Positions 12,000-23,533 of a stretch of DNA of 64,000 nt are shown here, in pieces. A program made the translations under genes and the position numbers. Every line of letters starts with the position of its first letter. Positions within the stretch are counted from its first letter, which is position 1. The stretch is taken from contig CADCXC010000004.1 of NCBI GenBank assembly GCA_902806595.1, forward strand, positions 434,001-498,000, written 5' to 3'. The notes under the pieces were generated by a model. The model did no database searches and had not been told where the DNA came from. It worked only from the letters and a program-made list of their open reading frames with translations. Source of the stretch: Pyrenopolyporus hunteri. Lineage: Eukaryota > Ascomycota > Sordariomycetes > Xylariales > Hypoxylaceae.

Positions 12000-13245
12000 A
12001 TGTCGCACCTGTGGTCTCGTTCTTCGCCTCCACCTGGTGGTTGGACCCTGGAACGCTTTGACAACATGCGGTGTGTATACCCTACGAGCTGCCCATGGGG
12101 CTGCGCGGAGAGCTACACGTTGCTGACACGGTTTTCGCAGACTCCTACAAACCGGCATCGGCGCTGATGCTACCATCCGCTGCCGCGACCACAGCTGGAA
12201 TGTGCACCACACTATCGTATGCGGTGCTTCTAAAAGCCTTCGATACGCTTTCGACGTAAGTTTCGATAAAAACCGCTCCGGGCCTGTAACCACCACGGGT
12301 TTACTCTAGTTACGGTGAAGGAAAACCCTATGCTGACCTTGAACCGTTTCCTTTACGCGTAGGTGACTGCGCAACATGGATTCAACCGGATAGTCGCCGA
12401 TGGTGAACCTCAGATAATCTACGGTCTCATTTTCTGGCTCTACACCAAGAGTAAGTAAATAAATACCGAGAATTTCGCTTCTCAGTTGGTACTGTACTGA
12501 TTGATACACCCCATTCAGACCTGCACGCCATGTTTCTTACTAGCGATGGCGATTCCTTGATGAGGTGTGTCAACCTCTGGATGGCGGCCCGCAGCTACGA
12601 AATCAGGTCGTTGCAGGTCGCTTGCCGATGGCAGATCAAGAACCTCCTGCGCCAGTCGGTCGTTGGAACCCAATACATCTGGTGCCGTGGCCATAAGAGT
12701 CTTTCGGACTTCCCTCAAGTCGCCAACCTGTTTATTTCATCCTCCACCATTCCCGAGCTGGAGGCCATCTACCCGGTTCTAGTCTTCGTATACCACCATC
12801 AGCTTACCTCGATTGAGAAGTTGTTCGTAAGCTTCGTCAAGGACACTCACTACTGGACTGTCTACAATCCCTATTTCACGCAGATGATGGAAATCGTCCC
12901 TCGATTTGGTCAGGTAAGCGAGCAATACCTTGAATTGGGTTTTTTTCCGCTCCGGCATATCATGGCTATCTTTGAAATATCTACTAACTGGGGCTATCTT
13001 AGGACGTGGCGAATTCGATTAACCAACTTGAAGACGGATGCTTTCTCCCAGATTATAAGCCACAGGTTTGCAGCCGTTGCGGGATGGAGCCGTTCAACAC
13101 GGAGCGTTCCCATTACGCACTTGTCCGAAACCGGGGTGACGAACCGGAAGCAGTGTGCTACGGCTGCTACACCGGAATGCCACCGCCGAATAACAACGGG
13201 GGCAATGGAGTCGATGAGGATGATGATTCGGTCATCTACGAATAG
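12000..13245 (+). CDS. BTB/POZ domain protein with C-terminal CxxC pairs
   Basis: Five exons, 12000-12070, 12141-12255, 12363-12450, 12519-12913 and 13003-13245, give 303 residues in one frame; introns are 70, 107, 68 and 89 nt, each with a CTAAC/CTGAC-like branch point. The BTB fold (about 25-130) is recognised from DATIRCRDHSWNVHHTIVCGASKSL, an acidic ADGEP turn and an IFWLYT segment, followed by the helical LWMAARSYEIRSLQ part usual after fungal BTB domains. The last exon adds C246-x2-C249 and C275-x2-C278, a possible zinc site, then an acidic tail. Fungal BTB proteins are protein-interaction modules, some of them Cul3 adaptors; no partner can be inferred. Weak points are the GTGTGT donor of intron 1 and a possible later donor for intron 2. 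Confidence 0.75.
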
Positions 13246-13865
13246 GACGAGTAGGAACTGGATTATCTCGCCGACGCCTTCATATGTTTAGTGCTACGAG
13301 CTATTACGTTGCGGTCGTTTATATGCGTCTAACGCTGGGTTAGGGATGTACCTACACCCAGGCATTGTTATCATGCCTTCGAACCGTTGTGCAGTTATTC
13401 CAGCAATAAATTGACCCCAACAAGACATTGTCGAGTTAACCGCAAAGGCCCAAGGTCGCCTCGCGCAAAAATGCCCTTCCCATTGCTGTGCCACAACAGC
13501 CCAAGGAACATGTCAGATCGTAGAGAAGCGATAATGAATCCTACCGCTTACTGCCATATGTTCCTTGCAGTAACTAACCAATCGCGACCTCGGGAGTCAG
13601 CTAGAATGATGCTTGTAGCTTTGCAGCGTCGCATTGGAAAGCACGCAAATCTCTAGGAAATCTTCCCATTCGAGAATCCGCAGAACCAGGATTACAGTAT
13701 CGACTTACCGTATAGGATGAATACGAGCCATCTAGCATACGTACATATCTCCCAGATATCAAGACTCCCCGTCTCTGCACTTCCCAACCGTTAAAGTTAT
13801 TTATACTTACTCTATGTAATAACTTTGGCGGCGTTATTTCGAGAGTCTTAGGAAGATCGATAGAT
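13246..13865. other. Intergenic region, no supported gene
   Basis: About 620 bp between the BTB gene and the secreted hydrolase; it holds a 3' flank and a promoter. Nothing else is recognised. Confidence 0.5.
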
Positions 13866-15011
13866 ATGGGTAGACTAACGGCTAACTCTTTAAGAATCAT
13901 CCTTGCCGCGGGGGTGATAATCTTCCCAGCATTCGATATCGCCGATGCTGTTGCAATCCCGGCTCCGAATGGGCCCTATGAAGTTGGTGTTCGTAAATAC
14001 GCCATCGAGCACTACAACGATCATGATCCCGTAGCGCCGAACAATGTGAGCACGGCGTTCTTGGCTACCATTTTCTACCCGACCCATCAGAAACCACACG
14101 GAACCCCGAAGCCATATCTGAACCCGGAGACAGCGGAGTTCTACGAACAGAATTGGGGCTACACACCCGGAATTCTCGCATCGCTCACATCAACCATACA
14201 GGAGGACGCCCCTTTCTTGGAACCAACAGGTTTGCCGGGAAAAGGGGAAGAATCGCTTCACTTACCAACGATCCTTTTCGGTCCTGGAGGAGGAGGCACT
14301 CCCGTTGAAGGGAGTACAATTTTGCTGTCCGAATTAGCTTCGTACGGCTACGCCGTGATCGGTCTGGATCACCCATTTGAGCAACCCTTCATCCGTTACC
14401 CGAACGGTACGGGCGTTTGGGGGGTCGACCTCGCAGATGACATCCTCACGTCTCTCTATGAGACGCGCTTGGGAGACAACGACATATTCATATACCGCCA
14501 TCTTCCCGAATTGGTACAGAAGTTCGGACTGCCACTCAGCACGACCAACCTTGGTATCTTCGGGTATTCGCTGGGTGGAGCAGGAGGGCTGGGCTCGTTA
14601 ATACGCAACAGTCGTATTACCTCCGGCATAAATCTAGATGGCACCATGATAGGGGACCCGGCGTCGAACAGCAGTTCTGCTGACGCACGGAAGCCGGTGT
14701 TCTTAATAGGTCACGAAGGCCATTACTCCGGCGATAGTTCGTGGGTCACCTTCACGCAATGGCAGACCGGATACCAGCGGAGGATAAATATTAACGGGAC
14801 GACACACCTCGACTTCTGCGACAATACATTTTGGAAAACTCTCGAGAGTAGCGCGACTCCTCACGCAGGACCTATCGACGGTTTCGAACAGATTAAGATC
14901 TTGAATGCTTATGTTAAAGCCTTCTTCGACCTTACATTGTTGGGCAAAAATTCAATTATTTTGGATGAGCCGTCTCCCGACTTCCCAGAAGTAGTTTTAA
15001 CTAAGTATTAG
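13866..15011 (+). CDS. Secreted PAF-acetylhydrolase-like alpha/beta hydrolase
   Basis: Single exon, 381 residues. A hydrophobic N-terminus (about 9-29) ending in an Ala-rich stretch looks like a signal peptide. The nucleophile elbow GYSLGG places Ser235, NLDG gives Asp258 and the THLDF motif gives His314, the triad order of the PAF acetylhydrolase family. An oxyanion-type glycine run (FGPGGGG) and a GLDHPFE segment are also family-like. Several N-x-S/T sites suggest glycosylation. Proteins of this family cleave short or oxidised sn-2 acyl groups of phospholipids; fungal members are mostly uncharacterised, so the substrate is inferred only at family level. The length is normal for the fungal secreted type and no intron is needed. 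Confidence 0.85.
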   Translation: MGRLTANSLRIILAAGVIIFPAFDIADAVAIPAPNGPYEVGVRKYAIEHYNDHDPVAPNNVSTAFLATIFYPTHQKPHGTPKPYLNPETAEFYEQNWGYTPGILASLTSTIQEDAPFLEPTGLPGKGEESLHLPTILFGPGGGGTPVEGSTILLSELASYGYAVIGLDHPFEQPFIRYPNGTGVWGVDLADDILTSLYETRLGDNDIFIYRHLPELVQKFGLPLSTTNLGIFGYSLGGAGGLGSLIRNSRITSGINLDGTMIGDPASNSSSADARKPVFLIGHEGHYSGDSSWVTFTQWQTGYQRRININGTTHLDFCDNTFWKTLESSATPHAGPIDGFEQIKILNAYVKAFFDLTLLGKNSIILDEPSPDFPEVVLTKY

Positions 15012-15827
15012 GCAAAGGGAAGCTTGTATGGGGTACTTGAATCTATACATTAAGTCCATTCGCAGGTTTTTAGACTCGATATTGATGTTCTGTGGTTGGA
15101 ATAATCATATAGCTGAATGACGGCCCCGAGTTCATGAATAGGGGTAAGAGGCCCAATTGTCTTGCGCTCATATGCTCCATGCTTCAGCTGAGAGAAACTA
15201 TGATGAGCCAAACCAGCTAAATGTTACTCTTTGATGCATGATGACCTAAGGGAATAATCGCACTCTATGCCAACATAGCTTCCACAAGGGGGAATCATTA
15301 ATAATGGGGTTTAGGTGAGTGAGGGTTCTAAGCCGCTGTAAAACCAGGACGAGTACTCCATCATAATGAAACCCAACCTCATCTCCACCTATCACGTCTT
15401 TCCCAGCTGTACAGGTGAAAGGAGGAAGTATTCACACCTACCTATTTTCACGCGACTGGGAACTGAATATTAAGTAACGGTTACTGCGTTCCCCCATAGG
15501 GCGCCGCGCAGCTATGCAACGGTCATGTTCCAGGGGAACGCTGAAGGTACCTAATCACTACTAATGTAGGAGTTCACTGCGTGCGAGTTAACCTCACAAA
15601 GTGGGATATCTATGTTGCCTAGTATCCCCAGCAACAGCCCACCGTCTTTGAGAACGGCCAATGTGAATAATGCACGCGTCTCTCACCCGACGTGTATTCC
15701 CCGCGTCGCCTTTCGCGTCTGTCATTTCCATTACCTCAACCGGTTTTGTTCCTTATCCTTTCGCCGCATTAATGCCTCCGTTAGTAAAACCATATATCTC
15801 TAGCCAATAGTGTTTGCCTCATACAAG
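15012..15827. other. Intergenic region, no supported gene
   Basis: About 800 bp. A pyrimidine-rich stretch just before 15828 is compatible with a fungal promoter or 5' UTR. No other feature is recognised. Confidence 0.5.
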
Positions 15828-16595
15828 ATGGAGTCCTCGACCAAAGAGCAATCCACTGCGCAGGTCCAAGACCAGGTCCAACATCAGGGGAAGCAAGGTC
15901 CCGCGAATTCCCTAGCTGGAAGCGTCAACTCGCCCGAAGAGCCGTGCACCCAGAGCGCTACCACCAGCCTCCCACCCGCGCATCCCAGCTTACCTCCGCG
16001 GCCTGATATAATCGTTCAACCGTCCATAAGCCAGCCACTTCCGAGTCCTACTCGACCGCGACCTATCCAGGCCGAAGCGACTCGTCTCCCACCCAGTCAG
16101 CCTACACCATATACCCGTCAGCAATCCCAGCCTTCTGGTACGGGGCCTGGCCTCTCGAGACGTTCCCGCCGGAATACACAGAGGCGTAGATCGCTCCGAC
16201 GCACGGCATCCCTACGGCTTCGAGACAGCGTCCGCTCAGCCTCACCGCCATCTTCGTCACTGTCGGCTTACCCACCCGCGTTCCATAGTCAGCACTCCGC
16301 GGGTACCGCCGCTACGGCACCGGCAACATATCCCAATACGATTCCGCTGGGCCATTCCCGCGCAATGAGCGCCGCCAGAAACGCCCGTGGGCCGCACCAA
16401 GACAGAGGCGAGGCGGGCGCTAGTATAATGCGAGGCCGTCTGGAACACGTTATCCGAGAAGCCGACGAACTAGCCCGGCTGCGTCAACACCAAGAGCGAA
16501 TCATTAGGGAGGCGGAGAACAGGTACTACGAAGCGACCCAGGGTTTCGGACCTGGGCAGCAACGCGGACCTAATCAAAATAAGCCTGGGCAGTAG
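15828..16595 (+). CDS. Proline/serine-rich hypothetical protein with C-terminal helix
   Basis: Single open frame of 255 residues from the first ATG (ACAAGATGG context). The first ~110 residues are rich in Pro, Ser, Gln and Thr; an Arg-rich patch (RRSRRNTQRRRSLRR) follows at about 105-120, then another low-complexity part. The C-terminus (about 200-245) is highly charged (LEHVIREADELARLRQHQER) and should form an amphipathic helix or short coiled coil. No domain or family is recognised. A basic patch plus disorder would fit a nuclear or nucleic-acid-associated protein, but that is only a guess. Codon use looks coding, with a long frame free of stops, but splicing was not needed to test it. Confidence 0.6.
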   Translation: MESSTKEQSTAQVQDQVQHQGKQGPANSLAGSVNSPEEPCTQSATTSLPPAHPSLPPRPDIIVQPSISQPLPSPTRPRPIQAEATRLPPSQPTPYTRQQSQPSGTGPGLSRRSRRNTQRRRSLRRTASLRLRDSVRSASPPSSSLSAYPPAFHSQHSAGTAATAPATYPNTIPLGHSRAMSAARNARGPHQDRGEAGASIMRGRLEHVIREADELARLRQHQERIIREAENRYYEATQGFGPGQQRGPNQNKPGQ

Positions 16596-17301
16596 GCGAC
16601 GTTCCCAGGAAAACCCGGGTTCGCGATGGCGAATGGTTGTGTTATGCACACGAAGTCGCGAAAATAGCATGTGCGACGGTTTCTTGGTACGCTCCCCATC
16701 TATTCTCCATCTATTTCCCATCTATGGCAAGGCCGCTCCAAGCCCTTACAACTTATTTCCCGAAACTCTTGGGGGAGTCGTCTTTTTAGAGGCGCACCCA
16801 ACGCGAAACTGCGCGGTTCCCTTTCTCTCCGTCCCGGAAATAGTAGCTAATGGGTATGAAGGTCCTAGGGGAAACTTGCGTGTAATGCTGCCGTTCTCCG
16901 AGTTTCGCCTAGAGAGAGAGGGGCGATTTGAATCGTCGTTAGTTGCGCCGCCAGGATCGAGTGAAATACGCGCAACACTGCAAAGAAAATTTCCTTTCAA
17001 GCAACGATACGTTTCCTATGCAGTAGAAAGAACGGGCCGACTCATGCCCGTTAAGCTATTGCTCGATATTCCACATTGCAGGCCAGTTTAAGGAACAGGA
17101 AAGGGGTCGATTATCCGCGGAGTGTGAGAAGAGGTGAATCGGCATAACGAGGGGGAAATCATTCAGTTGGAATGAGTCCAAAATGTAATGTTAATCAACG
17201 CGTAAATATGCGGAAGCCGTTTGTCTCGATTCTTTCGAGGCCTCCTCATTGTAAAAAAGGTACAAAAAAAGACGAAAAATATAAAAAGCAAATTGTTAAA
17301 T
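16596..17301. other. Intergenic region, no supported gene
   Basis: About 700 bp between the proline-rich gene and the tRNA. A 152-codon frame at 16633-17091 has no family features and starts only 38 bp after the preceding stop, so it is more likely 3' UTR and chance. A short A-run at 17283-17287 (TTTTT on the minus strand) is the likely Pol III stop for the tRNA. Confidence 0.5.
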
Positions 17302-17417
17302 GCCCCCACACCGGATTGAACGATGGACCTCATCATATCGAAAGTTGTGATATTGCATTTGAGAATGCAACTGTCACGTGATACGAGTGATGCGCTCTAC
17401 CACTGAGCTATAGGGGC
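17302..17417 (-). tRNA. tRNA-Thr(CGU), intron-containing
   Basis: Read on the minus strand, acceptor arms GCCCCTA/TGGGGGC pair over 7 bp (one G-U). D arm GCTC/GAGC encloses loop AGTGGTA. Anticodon stem CATCA/TGATG encloses anticodon CGT at 17385-17383. The variable loop is AGGTC, and T arm CATCG/CGGTG has loop TTCAATC. A 45-nt intron at 17381-17337 sits one base 3' of the anticodon, the canonical position. The mature length is 71 nt without CCA. A T-run 15 bp downstream could terminate Pol III. The anticodon CGU decodes ACG threonine codons. Confidence 0.9.
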
Positions 17418-18677
17418 TGATGACATCGACTTGGAAATCTAGCTTTATATAGCAGCTCGCCCTAGCGTGTGATCATAACCCCGCCAATAACCAGCCCACC
17501 CATTTATCGAGCTAAAAGACGGGTCACGTGGATAACTCAGCTTTTATGTATTGAGTCGTTTACGAATCGGCGCGTCTGTCTTTTCCTCCTGAAAGCGTAG
17601 TCGCCATTAATGGGATATGCCCCCATACACCAGAATCGCTGATATTATCAAAATTTATTGGTCGAGTCGAGAATTCTTAGATAGGTAGTTTTACAAGGCC
17701 ACGATCAAATATTTCAATCTCTCAAGCTTACTAACGATCTAGATTAAACTACACTGGAAGTCCATGACCAGGCAGGAGTTTAACAAACGAGTAACTCACC
17801 GATAGTGCATATAAAACCCACGAATGAGACCAGGCAACAGTATTTTATAGCTATAACCCCGCCGCATCCCTGCCGATGATCAATCGCGATGAACCAACGC
17901 CGAGAAAGCACATCCCACGGTAATTAATAATATCGACCTGCACTGCCGGACAGCCTCATCATTATCTTAGATGGTAGCGTATGTACATGGGTATACATCA
18001 CAGCGGTCCGGCTCGGCCCAATCCTCGCGGTGTGTTGAGAACTCGGCGTCGAGGAACTACCGTCGGCCTCGACAGCTACTATCCTTGTAGATAATACGAG
18101 CCGTACACATCGCCAAATTATGTCTTATGTTGCCACGAAACACCGCCTCGAGTGCGTATTTTCGCGGCCTGATTCGGAGCTCGATCATGAGAGTTCGCTG
18201 ATAGGATAATAATGAAGTATACCTCTAGACTGTAGTTCAGTCCAGAGACGGCCCCCAACGAGTATCACAGACAGGAGCAATTTTCACGTCTTCAAATCTA
18301 GCTGAACGGGCGGGTTATCATAGCTTACCTGGGAGTCATTCCCCGAGTCCAACAGTTCCACCACCTATCGAGTGGGTAGCATTTCCAAGCTGACAGACGA
18401 GTATCTTGGGGCGGTTGCGTAGCATTCCGCTTATAAATGCGGCGTAAACGAAGGAGGTAGGTAGGCAGGACACTTGTTCTGCCCTCCATTCATTGATAGA
18501 TAAGGTGTTGGTGACCCAGCCTGGCTCATACTGGAGAAATATTCCCTTACCTATACCTAAAGCAGGTAGGTATAGCGTTTGTTGAACTTCTGCTCGCCCG
18601 CAAGTCACGACATCTACTGCCCCCCGGATTGATGAGATTCGCCCGAGTCGGGCCCCGCCCTGCGGTCTCGTCTCGAA
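17418..18677. other. Intergenic region, no supported gene
   Basis: About 1.25 kb between the tRNA and the receptor gene. No open frame with coding character and no second tRNA is recognised. Confidence 0.5.
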
Positions 18678-20007
18678 ATGGCCGTTCCGGTCCCCGGCAT
18701 ACCCACGGCGTTGTGCCTCGGAATAGGGGTATTCGCAATCCTCCTTGCCTCATTGTTCGTCGCCATCCGTCTGTGGTGTACCTGGAAGAAAGAGAGGAGG
18801 TTTCTCATCGAAGAATGTTCGTTTAGGCTCTGGCAAGTCTTACACGTGTAAGGGGCGTATGGTTAATCGAGGGTTCTTTAGATTTATCCATCATCGCGCT
18901 TATCCTATTAGTTATCGACTTCGCTATCGATTTTAACTTCGAGACGTTCCAGGCGGAAAGGTTTCTGGGGATTATGGATATGGCTAAGGCTAGTGCCTTT
19001 TCACTAAGATCGGAGACCGGGGACGTAGCAGGAAAGGAAGCGTCGGTCTTGGTCTACCTTACGAGGGTAAAGTGACCGGAGTCTCTTGTCAACCTTTCTA
19101 TCCTGTGAAATTATCTACTAAATCAGCCTAGATGGATCTGGCTCAAGTTGTCGTCACGGCGCTTCTATCATTCTTCGCCAAAGTCCCCATACTCATACTC
19201 TACTTCCGGCTTTTTAAAGTCTTGAAGTGGGTTCGGATAGCGTGCTACGTTTCCGTCGCAGTCACGCTTGTGCAGATTATTACAATAACATCGACCGTGT
19301 GCGCCTTTTGTACTCCACCGGAAGTTGGGATATACGATTCTCTCCTCTCCAAATGTGTGAGGTGGAAGTACATCGCTGTCGTTTGGTATGCTATAATCGC
19401 GGTGATCATGGATTTAGTTCTCTTCATCCTCCCCTTCCCTATCATCGCTAATTTGCGACTCCCGCGCCAAAAGAAAATAAACTTATCAATTGTGTTCCTA
19501 GCGGGCGTTGTGTAAGTGGCACCCGACAACATTCTATTCGTATACTCAGATGACTGATTACTTATGTACCAACTGTCAGTGCAATCACCTCCAGTGGCAT
19601 TGCGTTATTTTGGAAGACGAGGTTACTCATTAGCCAGGAGATTCCATTCTCGTACGTCCTATTACTTACAAAGTAAGTCTATAACGCTCTCACGTCTTCG
19701 ACGGCTCCAAGCGCTTATTTGCTCCTTCAGTACCTGCGAATGCACGATAGCAATCATAATCGGCTGTGTGCCGGCTATTCCGTCATTCTGGGCCGATTAT
19801 GTTTCTAACACGACGGCGTATCGGCGGATGCTATCGGCCCTATCCCTCGTAGTCCCTCATAAAAACGCGCCGCCTATAGGAACGTTCGACGCTCTATCAG
19901 GTAATCCGATACATAAAATGGGCAATAATCACTCCTATACCGAATCAAACCCCGCAGACGCCAGCAAGTCGGCAGAGAGCATAAACGGGCCTGCGAAAAC
20001 CGGTTAA
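18678..20007 (+). CDS. PTH11/rhodopsin-type seven-helix membrane protein
   Basis: Five exons, 18678-18816, 18882-19066, 19132-19511, 19580-19672 and 19731-20007, give 357 residues; introns are 58-68 nt. Seen: TM1 near residues 10-30, a short basic loop (WKKERRFLIEE) joined by splicing to YLSIIALILLVIDFAID (TM2), then five further hydrophobic helices and a hydrophilic Ser/Asn-rich tail of about 60 residues. TM3 starts near MDLAQVVVTALL, and the W-x6-W-x-A loop and LFILPFPIIANLRLP segment are typical of the fungal rhodopsin-like (PTH11-related) domain. Some such proteins sense surface or host cues; ligand and role here are unknown. No CFEM domain is present. The first donor (GTTCGT) is unusual and was chosen because it alone keeps phase and restores the conserved loop. 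Confidence 0.78.
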
Positions 20008-23000
20008 CCGTCTGGGACGATGGGTTTCTTTCCGTAGTTGCAGGGCAGGAACTTATAGATGATAGGCAGAAGTATTGGAGTCGGCGAAGCAAGTTGATCC
20101 TAGCTATTACTTTGCGAGCCTGTTCATGTAGCCGCCGCGCGGCACTGTCTCAGCCCCTGAGCGTCCCAAAGTTTAAAAACATACGGAGGACAGTAATGAA
20201 AATGCGCATTGGCAGATATGACTTCGCGAAGTGTAGGACACTACGAATTGTAAGCACGGCTCATCGTGGTGGCGCGTTTAATATGATGGCGCGAGGCAGC
20301 AGCTGATGTATGATGATTTACGCAGGTCCATGGAACCCGACCAACGCAGACAACCACCCCGAAACCACCAACCTATCCTGAGGTACCTAAGGGCCTAGGG
20401 TACTACATTCGAAGAAGTGATGAATGAATACCCTGGCGACCACGGGCGGTTTCGGCTCCGAAAGTTAAGAGATCTGAGCTCTGAAGAAAATAATCTGGCG
20501 TCTTGCTAGTTAGGTTCTAGTGATAAGTTAGAACTTTCAATAGTGCTATTTTAGAAATATCTTCCTAGTTTCGGGGCTTGGCGCTTGACTTGAAGGCTTC
20601 TGAACCTTTTTGCAAGCGTATGGCGGCTTAGGACCTCGTATCGGTTTGCGATGGTGTGTATCACAGATTAAAATAGGGGGGACGGAGGGTTGGAGCAAGG
20701 ATGCTAATATTGCACAACAATGAAGAACCTTCACTCTAGGCGTCTTCTCGGTTTAATAGCTTGGCATGAGACCTTGGGGTTTCTACCAAATACGATTATC
20801 CCGTGCCCAGGACTCAGATATCTTCAGGACTGAAGTATGCGGTCGGACCTAGATTGACCTCTTCACCCAGAACTCTGAGTCCGATTCCGTCTTGCCCAAG
20901 TTATCTTACCACAACTAGATACGAACTTAAAACTCACAGGCTTACGCACATGGTTTCGCACGACTTAGATTGGTAGTATTTACCATTACCCACCCACTCA
21001 TCACCCTCCCCGGAGGATTATTTAAAGCCCACAACCCCCCGAAGTTGTAGGAATTTTCTTTCTTCTCCTCATACTTCGCTCGAAGCTGGGGACTAACCTC
21101 TAGGTCCTAAGCTGGTCCTGGCCATCCTGGAGATGTGCCTGGAGAAGCAGAAGCTCCTCTCATCGTTTCCATTCCAATCCCACTCCACCCATTCCATTCG
21201 CCATGCCCTCCCACCCCCAAGTCATTCTCCCACCTCCCTCTTGACCCTTTACATACCCCCAACCGCATCGAGAACATACCCTCCGACCCCAACCCTTCTC
21301 TCCCTTCTTCTTTTTCTTCGAGACCCTGCTAGTGGCGGGGAAGTCGATGAAAAAAAAGGGGTGTACATCAAAAATTGTGCGCGGCCTCCCCGACTCCATC
21401 TGCGTATTGGGCACGGAGCCGGTTTGCCCAGAGAGCGAATGCCGTGCAATGGCTCTCTGTAGAAGAAGTAATTCTTGAGCTACTTCTTCTCACGCCCGAG
21501 AATGGGGAAGAAAAGGACAAGAAAAGATTTGACGGGGGGACGGCCAAGTATTTATATGCGAATAATGAGTACCCTTGCGGCTGTTCGCGAGACGGACGGA
21601 AGTTGTGAAGGCCTGTACATCGAAGGCGGAAGGGCGAGTTTGGAGGTTATGGCGCAGTTTTTGCTGGTCGCTGGGAAGGAATTGGGTGGCCGTATGACGG
21701 AAGTTGGAGTGTGATGGAAGGAGACAGCGGGTGTCTACTGCGGAGCTGGAGGATGGAAAGGGGTGGATAGGAGGCGCGACGGGAGGGTTAGGGGGTCATG
21801 AGGACTTTTGGAGCAGAGCGTGTTTCCCGAATGAAATTGGTTCCTGCTTCATATCGTGATGCCTCGCTCGTTATCGGGAAGTCCATATCAGACGTTGCCT
21901 TCCTATGGTGCTACGAAGGGAGTTTAACCTGAGGCCTTACCATCCGGAAGGTTTACCTACCCAACTAATATGACGGCCTCAAAATTTTAACAAGCGTGAT
22001 ACGAGCCGGCAATACGTCATAAATATTACGCTTCAAGAACTAGAGGGAGGATGGTATAGAAACCACCGTTCGTTTTCCTGCTATTTAAGCAGTTACTACC
22101 AACAATACGATGTCGCCATAATGAATTCAGGAAGCCTAAAATGGACAGATGTCTCATAAGACGAGTTGAGTTTTATCCTCAGTATTATGCCTTCTCTTCT
22201 GGTTACAAGCGTTCCCAAAGCGCTGCCCACCTGAAGGCACCTCCGTAAGCAGTACGGTAATGGGAATTTATAGAAAGAGAGCTATGAGGGAACTGCAATG
22301 CCGCTAAACCTAGGGGAGACCAATATGGGACTCGGAGGTGTTCGACTGAAGTGACTCCGAGGTCGTGCTTCCGCGAGTTCTTGAAGATGGCCATAGAATG
22401 GAAAGAGGCTCACAAGATGAAGCTCTGAACCAGTATGCCTGACGGGCCAACCCAACTTGGTAATCGAAGCCTCATGCCTTTACAAATTAATTTCGTATCG
22501 AAGTCATTTTGAGCTCTCATTCCCTTTACGAAGCGCGTTTCACAGAGGCTCAGAGTAAAATCCCACCGTTAAGTGGAGGACCACTTCGTTGAACTTTCAT
22601 ATAGCATAGGTAATACCTATCTACGGGAAACCTCCGGGCTCCCAGACATGGCTAGCCCCGCAGAGGCTCATTTTGTAATGACCTAATTTTCTTCGTAGAA
22701 GACATCGCATCACATCTCCCATCCCCAGGCACTGCCCTCAACTTCGTCTTCATCTTCATCCGCAGCTAGACCCTGTCCAACTCATAGGCGTCTCGACGTC
22801 CGCAATCCCTCTCACCAACCATTGATCCAACCCCCAACCCCCTAGATCAAAATACCGATACCAGGCGTGCTCATCATCCCGGATTGTGCAGCCGAAATGA
22901 AGAGAGGGTATCAAAGTTGTCAATTCCCTTTTTCCAAACTCGTTGGGGAGAGAAGATACTACGTCGATCTAGAATCATAGGCCGCGCACACTATGTATGA

Positions 23001-23533
23001 GCGAGGTATGAACCCAGCGACAGCAATAATAGGTAGACCGCGCGGGGTCAAGAATGGCAGCCATTGCAACCACCACGTCGGCGGGGGACCGCAAGCTCAG
23101 TCCCGAGAACTAAAAATTATCGACAAGAAATTACCAGATTATCCCGATCTGAGCGATATGCAGTGACTCCGTCCATGTAAAATTGTGAAGTGATGCTCGA
23201 TCGAGGTCGGTGCTGTAGGTTTCGACGAGGGACGACGAAGAACATGGGTTTGTTAGAATGTAGAAGAGAAAGGAAACCAAATGCAGGAAAACACCGAAGC
23301 TGAAAGGGGTGTCAAAGAATAAAAACAAAGAGTCGCAAGCGAGTGTCGAGAAGATTAAATCATTCCCAAGTTCATCAAGGTTCGTTAAGATCGAGTAGAT
23401 CCATGGTTTATGTGCAACCGTCGAACTGCAGATGTGGGGGGATCCTGATGGATAGGTATTTACCTAGAGGACCATATTCGGTAGCCATCATCCCAGTTTA
23501 AGCCGATCCGTCGAGCGCTCTGGACGCCTTGAA
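20008..23533. other. Gene-poor region, no supported gene
   Basis: About 3.5 kb. Several overlapping frames of 60-110 codons at 21107-21714 sit in C-rich sequence and have no recognisable product. The stretch near 22690-22860 is pyrimidine-rich. The last part is the 3' flank of the minus-strand SH3 gene. No tRNA or transposon is recognised. Confidence 0.5.

Noticed and set aside
16633..17091. Plus-strand frame of 152 codons after the proline-rich gene
   Set aside because: Only 38 bp after the stop, no family marks; more likely 3' UTR.
21107..21714. Cluster of overlapping short frames
   Set aside because: C-rich low-complexity sequence, frames disagree on strand and none continues through plausible introns.
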